From Scylla paramamosain (lineage: Eukaryota; Arthropoda; Malacostraca; Decapoda; Portunidae), in assembly GCF_035594125.1 (NCBI RefSeq), contig NC_087181.1:7054840-7118839 (forward strand): a stretch of 64,000 nt of DNA, written 5' to 3'. Shown here in pieces: positions 10,428 through 21,982 of the stretch; the first letter of the stretch is position 1, and every line of letters begins with the position of its first letter. A model generated the notes under the pieces. That model saw only the letters and a program-made list of their open reading frames with translations. It was not told the DNA's origin and searched no databases. The translations under genes were made by a program, and so were the position numbers.

Positions 10428-11537
10428 GTACCAAGATGCCAAAATTCGAGCAAAATTCATGAAATTTTGTGAAATAAAAACATTATCAAAAAAGTTAATT
10501 TTAGCTATTTTTTTTCGACTGTTATGTAGCAAACCCTAAAGTGCATGCAAAACCATCAATATGGGGAAATCAAACGTCTTTCCCAGAAAACTGTCTTATG
10601 AGTGTTTTTCAGCATGTTAGGTACCAAAACAATAAATAACATGGAAGTCACTCTATATGGGAATCCAAAACAAAATTAATGAAAAGGTGTCTTTTTGGTG
10701 TTTTACGTAAAAAAACGCTAAAACGGATGCAAACCAACCAATATGAAAAAACAAAAATAGAGTAACATTACCAAAAAGGTATATTTTGAGTGTTTTTGAG
10801 CTTGTTACCTACAAAAAAGGTGAAAATGGATGGAAAGCATTCCCTATTGGGAAACAAAAGGACATTACAAGAAAAATGTCTTATTATTTTCGAGCAAAAG
10901 AACTTGTGGTTCACAAGAACCACAAGGCAAAAAACGCAAAAACTCGTGTATATAAAGAAGTTTCTTAGATACTAAAATGCTGAAACTCATGAATAACAAT
11001 CTTAATTGAGAAACAGAACAACCTTACCAAAAGCGTGTATTTTCAGTGTTTTTCACATTCTTAGCAAAATCCCAAATAGCATGCGAAACTAGCTTTATGT
11101 GGGAAAAAAGTGACATTACCAGAAGTGTCTTTTGAGTGTTTTTGAGCGTGTTAGGCAATAAAGCACTAAAAAGCAGGGCAATCACATTACATGGGAATAA
11201 AACCAACTTTGACCAAGAAATTGCCATTATGTGTTTTTGAGCTCCTTACATAACAAAACGCTAAAACGCATGCAAAACACTCCTTTATGGAGAAGCAGAA
11301 AAACATTACAAAAAACATGTGTTTTAAGTGTTTTTGATCATGTTACCTATAAAAACGCTTAAATACAAGCAAAGAACCCTATCTTTGGGAAACGAAAGGA
11401 CATTATGAGAAACCTGTATTATGACTGTTTTTAAGTTCCTTAAGTACCAAAACGTTAAAACCCACAAATAACACTCTTTAAAGAGAAAAAAAATAAAAAT
11501 AAAAAAATAGCATTTTTTTTTGTATTGATTTTCATAA
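10428..11537 (+). repeat. 11-mer HOR unit 6 (type c front, type k M6)
   Basis: M1-M4 carry type c bases ('aaacgtctt', 'aactgtcttatgagtg', 'aataaataacatggaagtc'). M6 has the type k insertion 'ttattattttcgagcaaaag' followed by the perfect hairpin at 10903-10926. The unit may be an ancestor or a recombinant of the c and k types found further right. Confidence 0.85.
10903..10926. repeat. Hairpin in the k-type M6 insertion
   Basis: The 10-base arms 'cttgtggttc' and 'gaaccacaag' flank 'acaa'. Copies: 13920-13943 perfect; 20094-20117, 26151-26174, 29212-29235, 33391-33414 and 44429-44452 with one mismatch; about 53578 degraded. In other types only the right arm exists ('tcacaagaaccacaagg'). Confidence 0.92.
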
Positions 11538-12610
11538 GTACCGAGATGCCAAAATTCGGCCAAAATTCAGGGAATTTATGTGGAAAAAAGAACATTATCA
11601 AAAAAGTTAATTATAGCTTTTTTTTCGGATTGTTATTTACCAAACCCTAAAGTGCATGCAAAGCCACCTATATGAGGAAATTAAACGACTTTACCAGAAA
11701 CCTGTCTTTTCAGTGTTTTTCAGCATGTTAGGCACCAAACCGATAAATAATATGGAAGTCAGTCAATATGTGAATCCAAAACAAAATTACTGAAAACGTC
11801 TTTTTTCAGTGTTTTACGTAGAAAAAACGCTAAAACGGATGCAAAGCAACGAATATGAAGAAATAGAATAACATTACAAAAAAAGTGTTTTGAGCTTTTT
11901 ACCTACAAAAAACGCGAAAATGGATGTAAAAGCACTCTATATTGGGAAGCAAAAGGACATTTAGAGAAACGTGTATAATGATTGTTTTATAGTTTCACAA
12001 GAACCATAAGACATAAAACACAAAAACTCGTGTATATAGAGAAGTTTCTTACATACCAAAATGCTAAAACTAATGAATAACACTTTTAATTGAGAAACAG
12101 AACTACCTTACCAAATTTGTGTATTTTGAGTGTTTTTCACATTCTTAGTTACGAGAATCCCAAATTACATGAAAAACTAGCTTTATGTGGGAAAAAAATG
12201 ACATTATCAGAAAATTGTCTTTTGAGTGTTTTTGAGCGTGATATGCAACAAAGCACTAAAAAAAAGAATAATCACATTATATAGGAATAAAACCAACTTT
12301 TACGAAGAATTTGCCTTTAAATGTTTTTAACTCCTTACATACCAAAACGCTAAAACGCATGCAAAACAGCCTTTGTTGAGAAACAGAAGAACATTACCAA
12401 AAACATGTATTTGAGTGTTTTTGATCATGTTATCTATAAAAACGCTTAAATACATGCAAAGAACCCTGTCTGTGAAACTAAAGGACATTACGAAAATCGT
12501 GTATTATGATTGTTTTTCAGTTCCTTAAGTACCAAAAAATTAAAACCCACAAATAGAGAAAAAATAAATAACTAAAAAAATAGAATTTTTTTTCTTATTC
12601 ATCTAAATAG
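11538..12610 (+). repeat. 11-mer HOR unit 7 (type e)
   Basis: Type e is marked in M3 by 'gaagtcagtcaatatgtgaa' and in M2 by 'acctgtcttttcagtg'. M4/M5 are shortened near 11878 ('acattacaaaaaaagtgttttg'), losing the end of M4. The same M3 bases recur at 16440, 35955, 45255, 51435 and 56140. Confidence 0.85.
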
Positions 12611-13636
12611 GTATGAAGATGCCAAAATTCAGGCAAAATTCAGGGAAATTATGTAAAAAAATTATTATAAAAAAATTTTTTTTTAGCTTTTTTCCGGAAT
12701 TATGTACCAAACCCAGAAGTGCATGCAAAACCACCTATATGGGGAAATTATACGACTTTACCAGAAATCTGTCTTTTGAGTGTTTTTCAACAATTTCAAC
12801 AATATTACTGAAAACGTGTCTTTTCAGTGATTTACGAAGAAAAGCGCTAAAACGGATGCAAACCAACCAATATGAAGAAATAGAATATTACCAAAAAGAT
12901 ATATTTTGAGTGTTTTTCAGCTTGTTACCTACAAAAAAATGCGAAAATGGATGGAGAGCACTCTATATTGGGAAACAAAAGAACAATACGAGAAACGTGT
13001 ATAATGAGTGTTTTATAGTTTCACACGAACCACAAGGCACAAAACGCAAAAACGCAAAATACCAAAATGCTGAAATGCATGAATAACACTTTTAATTGAG
13101 AAACAGAAGTACCTTACCAAATGTGTGTATTTTGAGTGTTTTTTCACATTCTTAGTTACGAAAATCCCAAATTACATGCGAAAATAGCTTTATGTATGAA
13201 AAAAAATGATAATACAAGAAAAATCTCTTTTGAGTGTTTTTTAACGTGATATGCAACAAAGCACTAAAAAGCAGAACAATCACATTACATGGGAATAAAA
13301 CCAACTTTTACGAAGAACTTGGCTTTAAGTGTTTTTTTTAACTCATATACCAAAACGCTAAAACGCATGCAAAACACCCTTTATGTAGAAACAGAGTGAC
13401 ATTACCAAAAACATGTATTTTGAGTGTTATTGATCATGTTATTTATAAAAACGCTTATATACATGCAAAGAACCTTATGTTTGGGAAACGAAAGGACATT
13501 ACGAGAAACGTGTATTATGAGTGTTTTTTAGTTCTTTAAGTACCAAAAAAGCTAAAACCCACAAATAACACTCTTTATAGAAAAAAATAATGAAATAAAA
13601 TAAAATAATTTTTTTTCTTGTTATTTATCTTCATAG
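12611..13636 (+). repeat. 11-mer HOR unit 8 (type z, truncated M3)
   Basis: M3 is cut down to 'caacaatttcaacaatatta' at about 12788, losing most of the monomer. The same shortened M3 with 'caatttcaacaatattactg' recurs at about 40337, 41360, 46288, 60752 and 61775, so it is an inherited variant rather than repeated deletion. M6 near 13050 also lacks part of its insertion. Confidence 0.85.
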
Positions 13637-14543
13637 GTACTAAGATGCCAAAATTCTGGCAATATTCTTTGGGAATCGAAAACAAAATTACTGAAAACGT
13701 GTCTTTTCGGTGTTTTACGTAGAAAAACGCTAAAACGGATGCAAACCAACAAATATGAAGAAATAGAATAACATTACCAAAAAGGTATATTTTAAGTGTT
13801 TTTCAGCTTGTTACCTACAAAAAACGCGAAAATGGATGCAAAGCACTCCCTATTGGGAAAGAAAAGGACATTACGAGAAACGTGTATAATGAGTGTCTTA
13901 TTATTTTCTTGCAAAAGAACTTGTGGTTCACAAGAACCACAAGGCAAAAAACGCAAAAACTCGTGTATATAAAGAAGTTTCTGAGACACCAAAATGCTGA
14001 AACTCATGAAAAACAATCTTAATTGAGAAACAGAACAACATTACCAAATGCGTGTATTTTGAGTATTTTTTTCACATTCTTAGCAAAATCGGAAATAGCA
14101 TGCGAAACTACCTTTATGTAGGAAAAAAATGACATTACCGGAACTGTCTTTTGAGTGTTTTGAGCGTGTTAGGCAATAAAGCACTTAAAAGCAGGGCAAT
14201 CATATTATATTGGAATAAAACCAACTTTTACCAATAACTTGTCTTGAAGTGTTTTTCACCTCTTACATACCAAATCGCTAAAACGCATGCAAAACACTTC
14301 TTTATGGAGATGCAGAATAACATTACAAAAAACAAGTGTTTTTGAGTGTTTTTGATCATGTTACCTATAAAAACGCTTAAATACATGCAAAGATCCCTAT
14401 ATTTGGGAAACGAAAGGACATTACGAGAAATGTGCATTATGAATGTTTTTAAGTTCATTAAGTACCAAAACGTTAAAACCTACAAATAACACTCTTTATA
14501 GAGAAAAATAGCATTTTTATTTTTTTGTTATTGATATTCATAT
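13637..14543 (+). repeat. Type k HOR unit, start of cassette 1
   Basis: M1 jumps after 'ctggcaatattctttgggaa' directly into the middle of M3, so M2 and parts of M1 and M3 are missing and the unit is ~0.91 kb. M6 carries the k insertion with the hairpin at 13920-13943. The identical jump is found at 19807, 25867, 28928, 33108 and 53293, each time starting a new cassette. Confidence 0.88.
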
Positions 14544-15350
14544 GTACCAAGATGCCAAAATTCTGCCAAAATTCAGGGAAATTATGTGGAAAAAAGAACA
14601 TTATCGAAAAAGTTAATTTTACCTTTTTTTCGGAGTTATGTACCAAACCATTAAGTGTATGCAAAGCTACCTATTTGGGAAAATTTAACGAGTTTACAAG
14701 AAACCTGTCTTTTGAGTGTTTTTCCGCATGTTAGGCACCAAAACGATAGATAATATGAAAGTCACTCTATATGGAAATCCAAAACAAAATTACTGAAAAT
14801 GTGTCTTTTAAAAGATTTACGTAGAAAAATGCTAAAACGGATGCAAACAAAAAAATATGAAGAAATAGAATAATATTACCAGAAAAGTATATTTTGTGTG
14901 TTTTTGAGCTTGTTACATTAAAAAAAAAACGGAAAAAATGGATGCAAAGCACTGTATATTAGGAAAAAAAAGGACATAACGACAAACGTGTATAATGAGT
15001 GTTTTATAGTTTCACCAGAATCAGAAGGCAAAAAACGCAAAAACTCGTCTGTGTGAAGAAGTTTCTAAGATACCAAAATGCTAAAACTCATGAATAACAT
15101 TCTTAATCAAGAAACAGAGCAACCTTACTAAATGCGTATATTTTGAGTGTTTTTTTTTTTACATTCTTAGTTACCAAAACCCCAAATTCCATGCGAAACT
15201 AGCTTTATGTGGGAAAAAATATGACATTACCAGAACTGTGTCTTTGAGTGTTTTTGAGCGTGTTAGCCAATAAAGCACTAAAAAGCAGGGCAATCACATT
15301 ACATGGGAATAAAACCAACTTTTACGAAGAACTTGCCTTTTAGTGTTTTT
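14544..15350 (+). repeat. Type d HOR unit, upstream arm of inverted repeat 1
   Basis: Type d is marked by 'gtgtcttttaaaagatttac' at M3/M4, 'tttgtgtgtttttgagc' at M4/M5, 'ttacatt' in M5 and 'cttaatcaagaaacag' in M6. The unit ends inside M8/M9 at 'ttttagtgtttttgac', where an inverted block begins. The same d-to-inversion join is found four more times. Confidence 0.87.
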
Positions 15351-15801
15351 GACATGCATTTAGTAAAGTTGTTCTGTTTCTCAATTAAGAGTGTTATTCA
15401 TGAGTTTCAGCATTTTGGTATCTAGGAAACTTCTCCATATACACGAGTTTTTGCGTTTTTTGCCTGGTGGTTTTTTTGAACTATAAAACATTCATTATAC
15501 ACTTTTCTCGCAATGTCCCTTTGTTTCCCAATATAGAGTGCTTTGCATCAATTTTTGCGTTTTTTTTTGTAGGTAACAAGCTCAAAAACACTCATAGTAT
15601 ACATTTTTGGTAATGTTTTCAGTTTTAGCGTTTTTCTACGTAAAACAATGAGAAGACTCGTTTTTAGTAATTTTCTTTTGGATTCCCACATAGAGTGAGT
15701 TCCTTATTATTTATCGTTTTGGTGCCTAACATGCTGAAAAACACTTAAAAGACAGATTTCTGGTAAGGTCTTTAATTTCCTCATATGCGAGGCCTTGCAT
15801 G
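15351..15801 (-). repeat. Inverted HOR block 1 (M6-M5-M4-M3-M2 reversed)
   Basis: Read on the minus strand this is M2 (end), M3, M4, M5, M6 in normal order with type b bases ('gacattgcgagaaaag', 'aaggaactcactc'). About 31 bp of M4, present in the other four inverted copies, are missing near 15624. The block lies between a type d M8 and a second M8 on the plus strand. Confidence 0.92.
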
Positions 15802-16222
15802 TCTTTTAAGTGTTTTTGAGCGTGTTACGCAATAAAGCACTAAAAGCCAGGGCAATCACATTACATGGGAAAAAAACAAAATTTTACCAAGAACTTGCCT
15901 TTAAGTGTTTTTGAGCTTTTTACATACCAAAACGCTAAAAGGCATGCAAAATACATTTTATGGAGAAACAGAATTACATTATCAAATACGCGAATTTTGA
16001 GTGTTTTTGATCATGTTATCTATAAAAACGCTTGAATACATGCAAAGAACCTTATGTTTGGGAAACGAAAGGACATTACGAGAAACGTGTATTATGAGTG
16101 ATTTTTAAGTTCCTTCAGTAACAAAAAGCTAAAACCCATAAATAACACTCTTTATAAAAAAAAATAAATAAATAAAAAAATTAAAAAATGGGATTTTTTT
16201 ATTTTTATATTTATCTTCATAG
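15802..16222 (+). repeat. M8-M11 after inverted block 1
   Basis: Plus-strand order resumes at M8 with 'gcgtgttacgcaataaagc' and 'aaaagccagggc'. These bases (ttacgc, aaaagcc) are found only after inverted blocks, so M8 here was inherited together with the inversion. M9, M10 and M11 follow normally. Confidence 0.85.
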
Positions 16223-17761
16223 GTACAGAGATGCCAAAATTCTGCCAAAATTCAGGGAATTTATGTGGAAAAAAATAACATTATCATAAAAGTTAATTAT
16301 AGCTTTTTTTTTGGATTGTTATGTACCAAACCCTAAAGTGCATAGAAAGCCACCTATATAGGGAAGTTAAACGACTTTACCAGAAACCTGTCTTTTCAGT
16401 GTTTTCCAGCATGTTAGGCACCAAAACAATAAATAATATGGAAGTCAGTCAATATGTGAATTCAAAAGAAAATTAGTGAAAACGTGTCTTTTCAGTGTTT
16501 TACATAGAAAAAAGCTAAAGCGGATACAAACCATCCTATATGAAGAAATAGAATAACATTACCAAAAAGATATATTTTGAGTGTTTTTGAGCTTGTTACC
16601 TACAAAAAATGCAAAAATGGATTTAAAGCACTTTATATTAGGAAACAAAAGGACATTACGAGAAACGTGTATAATGAGTGTTTTATAGTTTTAAAAGAAC
16701 CACAAGGCAATAAACGCAAAAACTCGTGTATATAGAGAAATTTCTTACATACCAAAATGAATAAATGCAAAGCCTCCAATATGAGGAAATTAAACGACCT
16801 TAACAGAAATCTGTTTTGAGTGTTTTTTAGCATGTTAGGCACCAAAACGATAAATAATAAGGAACTCACTCTATATGGGAATTCAAAACAATGTTACTGA
16901 AAACGTGTTTTCTCAGTGTTTTACGTAGAAAAACGTTAAAACGGATGGAAACCAACCAATATCAAGAAATAGAAAAACGTTACCAAAAAGGTATATTTTG
17001 AGTGTTTTTTGAGCTTTTTACCTACAACAAACGCGAAAATTGATGCGGAGCACTCTATATTAGGAAACAAAAGGACATTGCAAGAAAAGTGTGTAATGAG
17101 TGTTTTTTTTATAGTTCAAAAGAACCACAAAGCAAAAAACGCAAAAACTCGTGTATATGGAGAGATTTCCTAGATACCAAAATGCTGAAACTCATGAATA
17201 AAACTCTTAATTGAGAAACAGAACAACTTTACTAAATGCGTGTATTTTGAGTGCTTTTCACAATCTTAGTTACCAAAACCCCAAATTGCATGCGAAACAA
17301 CCTTTATGTGAGAAAAAAATGACATTACAAGAAAAGTGTCTTTTAAGTGTTTTTGAGCGTGATAGGCAATAAAGCACTAAAAAGCAGAGCAATCATATTA
17401 CATTGGAATAACACCAATTTATACCATAAACTTGCCTTTAAGTGTTTTTAAGCTCCTTATATACAAAACTGCTAAAACGATTGGAAAACACACTTTATGG
17501 AGAAACATTAAATTACCAAAAACATGTATTTTCGGTGCTTTTAATCATGTTATCTATAAAAACGCTTAAATACATGCAAAAAACATTATGTTTTGGAAAG
17601 AAAAGGACATTACGAGAAATGTGTATTATGAGTGTTTTTTTAAGATCCTTAAGTACCAAAAAGCTAAAACTCACAAATAACACTCTTTATTTAGAAAATA
17701 AAAAATTAAAAAATAAAAATAATAGGATTTTTTTTTTTTTTTTTGCTATTCATTTTCATAA
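16223..17761 (+). repeat. Type e unit fused to a type b unit (1.54 kb)
   Basis: M1-M6 are type e. Inside M6, near 16757, 'taccaaaatgaataaatgc' switches straight into a type b M2 ('aaagcctccaatatgagg'), and M2-M11 follow. The same fusion is at about 51745-51758 behind inverted block 4, so it is an inherited junction. Confidence 0.87.
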
Positions 17762-18649
17762 GTACCAAGATGCCAAAATTCTGGGAAAATTCAGGGCAAT
17801 CATATGATAAAACAATATTATCAAAAAAGTTTTTCGGACTGTTATGTACCAAACCCAAAAGTGCATGCAAAGCCTCCTATATGAGGAAATTAAACGACCT
17901 TACCAGAAATCTGTGTTTTGAGTGTTTTTTTAGCATGTTAGGCACCAAAACGATAAATAATAAGGAACTCACTCTATATGGGAATCCAAAACAAAGTTAC
18001 TGAAAACGTGTCTTCTCAGTGTTTTACGTAGAAAAACGCTAAACCGGATGCAAAGCAACCAATATCAAGAAATAGAAAAACGTTACTAAAAAGGTATATT
18101 TTGAGTGTTTTTGAGCTTGTTACCAACAAAATTACTAAATGCGTGTATTTTGAGTGCTTTTAACAATCTTAGTTACCAAAACCCCAAATTGCATGCGAAA
18201 ATAGATTGTGGGAAAAAAAAAATGACTTTACCAGAAAAGTGTCTTTTGACTGTTTTTGAGCGTGATAGGCAATAAAGCACTAAAAAGGAGGGCAATCACA
18301 TTACATTGGAGTAAACCGAATTTTTACCAAAAACATACCTTTAAGGGTTTTTGAGCTCCTTATATACCAAAACACTAAAACGCAAGCAAAACACACTTTA
18401 TGGTGATACAAAATAACATTACCAAAAACATGTATTTTGAGTGTTTTTGATCTTGTTACCAATAAAAACGCTTAAATACATGCAAAGAACACTATTTTTG
18501 GGAAAGGAAAGGAGATTACGAGAAGCGTGTATTGAGTGTTTTTAAGTTCATCAATTACCAAAAAGCTAAAAGCCACAAATAACACTATTGAGAAACAATA
18601 AATAAACAAAACAAGAACGATAATTTTTTTCTTTCTTATTCATCTTCAC
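17762..18649 (+). repeat. Type b unit with M5/M6 deletion
   Basis: M5 breaks off after 'gttaccaacaaaa' near 18130 and continues at the end of M6 ('ttactaaatgcgtg'), removing most of M5 and M6. That explains the 0.89 kb length. M1 is also shortened: 'tatcaaaaaagtttttcgg' lacks the usual 'taattttagc'. Confidence 0.85.
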
Positions 18650-19806
18650 AGGTACCGCTATGCCAAAATTCGGGAAAAATTCAGGAAATTATGTGAAATA
18701 AGAACATTATCAAAAAAGTTAAATTTAGTTTTTTTTCGGATTGTTATGTACCAAACCCCTAAAGTGCATGCAAAGCCACCTCTAAGAGGAAATTAAACGT
18801 GTTTGCCAGAAAACGTTCTTATGAGTGTTTTTCAGCATCTTAGGAACCAACACGATAAATAACATGGAAGTCAATCTATATTGGAATCCAAAACATAACT
18901 ACTAAAAACATCTCTTTTCGGTGTTTTACGTAGAAAAACGCTAAAACGGATGCAAACAAAGCAATATGAAGAAATAAAATAACATTACCAAAAAGGTATA
19001 TTTTGAGTGTTTTTGAAATTGTTACCTATAAAAAACGCGAAAATGGATGGAAACCACTCTATATTGGGAAGCAAAACGACATTACCAGAAACGTGTATAA
19101 TGAGTGTTTTATAGTTTCACAAGAATTACAAGGCAAAAAACGCAAAAACTCGTGTATATAGAGAAGTTTCTTACATTCCAATATGCTGAAAAACTGGAAC
19201 AACACAAGAGTGTTGTTCCAGTTTTTCAGCATATTGGAATGTAAGAAACTTCTCTATATACACGAATTGAGAAACAGAAGAATTTTACTAAATGCGTGTA
19301 TTTTGAGTGCTTTTCACATTCTTAGTTACCAAAAAACCAAATTGCATGCGAAACCAGCTTTATGTGGGAAAAAAAATGACATTACCAGAAAAATGTCTTT
19401 TGAGTGTTTTTGAGCGTGTTAGGCAATAAAACACTAAAAAGCAGGGCAAACACATAACATTGGAATAAAACCAGTTTTTAACAAGAACTTGCCTTTAAGT
19501 GTTTTTGAGCTCCTTATATACCTAAACGCATGCAAAATACACTTTATGGTGAAACAGAAGAACATTACCAAAAACATGTATTTTGAGCGTTTTTGATCAT
19601 GTTACCAATAAAAACGCTTAAATACATGCAAAGAATCCTATTTTGGGGAAACGAAAGGACATTACGAGAAACGTTTATTATGAGTTTTTTTAAGTTCCTT
19701 AAGTACTAAAAAAGCTAAAACCCACAAATAACACTCTTTATAGATAAAAAAAATAAAATAAAAGAAAACATATATATATATTTTTTTTTGTTATTCATCT
19801 TCATAG
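18650..19806 (+). repeat. Type c unit with a large palindrome in M6
   Basis: Type c bases are present ('aaccaacacgataaataac', 'gaaataaaataacattacc', 'gtttttgaaattgttacc'). M6 contains the 56-bp-arm perfect palindrome at 19150-19265, after which M6 resumes at 'aattgagaaacag'. M7-M11 are normal. Confidence 0.88.
19150..19265. repeat. Perfect palindrome, 56-bp arms, 4-base loop
   Basis: The left arm (19150-19205) is M6 sequence from 'tcgtgtatatagagaag' to 'ctggaacaacac'. The right arm (19210-19265) is its exact reverse complement. The loop is 'aaga'. Outside the arms pairing stops at once (c at 19149 faces a at 19266). Zero mismatches in diverged satellite means a very recent origin, or a fold-back artefact of sequencing or amplification. 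Confidence 0.97.
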
Positions 19807-20709
19807 GTACTAAGATGCCAAAATTCTGGCAATATTCTTTGGGAATCGAAAACAAAATTACTGAAAACGTGTCTTTTCGGTGTTTTACGTAGAAAAACGC
19901 TAAAACAGATGAAAACCAACCAATATGAAGAAATAGAATAACATTACGAAAGAGGTATATTTTGAGTGTTTTTGAGCTTGTTACCTACAAAAAAAAAACG
20001 CGAAAATTGATGCAAAGCACTCCCTATTGGGAAAGAAAAGGACATTACGAGTAACATGTATAATGAGTGTCTTATTATTTTCGAGCAAAAGAACTTATGG
20101 TTCACAAGAACCACAAGGCAAAAAACGCAAAAACTCGTGTATATAAAGAAATTTCTTAGATACCAAAATGCTGAAGCTCATGAATAACAATCTTAATTGA
20201 GAAAAAGAACAATATTACCAAATGCGTGTATTTTGAGTGTTTTTTCACATTCTTCGCAAAACCCTAAATAGAATGCGAAACTAGCTTTATGTGGGAAAAA
20301 ATTGACATTACCAGAAGTGTCTTTTCAGTGTTTTTGAACGTGTTAGGCAATAAAGCACTAAAAAGCAGGGCAATCATATTACATTGGAATAAAACCAACT
20401 TTTACCAAGAACTTGCCTTGAAGTGTTTTTCACTTCCTTACATACCAAATCGCTAAAACGCATGCAAAACACTCCTTTATAGAGAAGCAGAATAACAATA
20501 CCAAAAACAAGTGTTTTGATTGTTTTTTATCATGTTATCTATAAAAACGCTTAAATACATGCAAAGATCCCCATATTTAGGAAACGAAAGGACATTACAA
20601 GAAAAATGTGTATTATGAATGTTTTTAAGTTCCTTAAGTACCAAAACGTTAAAACCTACAAATAAATAAAAAAATAGCATTTTTATTTTTTTGTTATTGA
20701 TGTTCATAG
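19807..20709 (+). repeat. Type k HOR unit, start of cassette 2
   Basis: It has the same M1-to-M3 jump as at 13637 ('ctggcaatattctttgggaa'). Its M6 hairpin at 20094-20117 has one mismatch ('cttatggttc'), so it is older or decaying compared with 13920-13943. Confidence 0.88.
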
Positions 20710-21507
20710 GTACCAACATACCAAAATTCTGCAAAAATTTAGAGAAATTATGTGGAAAAAACATTATCGAAAAAGTTAATTTTACCTTTTTTTCCGGAGC
20801 TATGTTCCAAACCATAAAGTGTATGCAAAGCCACCTATCTGATGAAATTTAACGACTTTACAAGAAACCTGTCTTTTGAGTGTTTTTCTGCATGTTAGGC
20901 ACCAAAACGATAAATAATATGAAAGTCACTTTATATGGAAATCCAAAACAAAATTACTGAAAACGTGTCTTTTAAAAGATTTACGTAGAAAAACGCTAAA
21001 ACGGATGCAAACCAACCAATATGATAAAATAGAATAACATTACCAAAAAAGTATATTTTGTGTGTTTTTGAGCTTGTTACATAAAAAAAACGCGAAAATG
21101 GATGCAAACCACTCTATATAAGGAAAAAAAGGACATAACGAGAAACGTGTATAATGAGTGTTTTATAGTTTCACCAGAATCATAAGGCAAAAAACGCAAA
21201 AACTCGACAGTATGGAGAAGTTTCTAAGATACCAAAATACTGAAACTCATGAATAACACTCTTAATCAAGAAACAGAACAACCTTATTAAATGCGTGTAT
21301 TTTGAGTGTTTTTTTACATTCTTACTTACCAAAACCCCAAATTCCATGCGAAACTAGCTTTATGTGGGAAAAAAAATGACATTACCAGAAAAGTGTCTTT
21401 GAGTGTTTTTGATCGTGTTAGGCAATAAAGCACTAAAAAGCAAGGCAAACACAATACATGGGAATAAAACCAACTTTTACGAAGAACTTGCCTTTTAGTG
21501 TTTTTTT
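20710..21507 (+). repeat. Type d HOR unit, upstream arm of inverted repeat 2
   Basis: It carries the d markers: 'cttttaaaagatttacg', 'gtgtgtttttgagcttg', and 'actcgacagtatggag' in M6. It ends in M8 at 'ccttttagtgttttttt', where the inversion begins. Confidence 0.87.
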
Positions 21508-21982
21508 ACACGCATTTAGTAATATTACTCTGTTTCTCAATTAAGAGTGTTATTCATGAATTTCAGCATTTTGGTATCTAGGAAACTTCTCCATATACAC
21601 AAGTTTTTGCGTTTTTGCCTTGTGGTTTTTTTGAACTATAAAATATTCATTATACACTTTTCTCGCAATGTCCCTTTCTTTCCCAATATAGAGTGCTTTG
21701 TATCCATTTTCGAGTTTTTTTTTTGTAGGTAACAAGCTCAAAAACACTCAAAATATACATTTTTGGTAATATTTTTCTGCTTCTTGATATTGGTTGGTTT
21801 GTATCAGTTTTAGAGTGTTTCTTCGTAAAACACTGAGAAGACACGTTTTCAGTAATTTTCTTTTCGATTCCCACATAGAGTGAGTTCCTTATTATTTATC
21901 GTTTTGGTGCCTAACATGCTGAAAAACACTCAAAAGACAGATTTCTGGTAAGATTTTTAATTTCCTCATATGGGAAGCTTTA
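21508..21982 (-). repeat. Inverted HOR block 2
   Basis: On the minus strand M2 to M6 read in order. It retains the M4 segment missing from block 1 ('gatacaaaccaaccaatatc'). Reading frames at 21547-21732 (plus) and 21550-21874 (minus) are chance frames in it. Confidence 0.92.

Noticed and set aside
17442..17807. 121-codon frame, the longest outside the LINE
   Set aside because: It runs through M9-M11 and M1 of one satellite unit, includes the AT tract as Lys/Phe runs, and is broken by stops in other copies. It has no family similarity.
19150..19265. MicroRNA precursor or IS-like inverted repeat
   Set aside because: The arms are perfectly complementary satellite sequence with no transposase, target duplication or miRNA-type bulges. 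A recent fold-back is simpler.
19183..19413. 76-codon frame starting inside the large palindrome
   Set aside because: It exists only because the fold-back changed the frame of M6; no homologous frame exists in other type c units.
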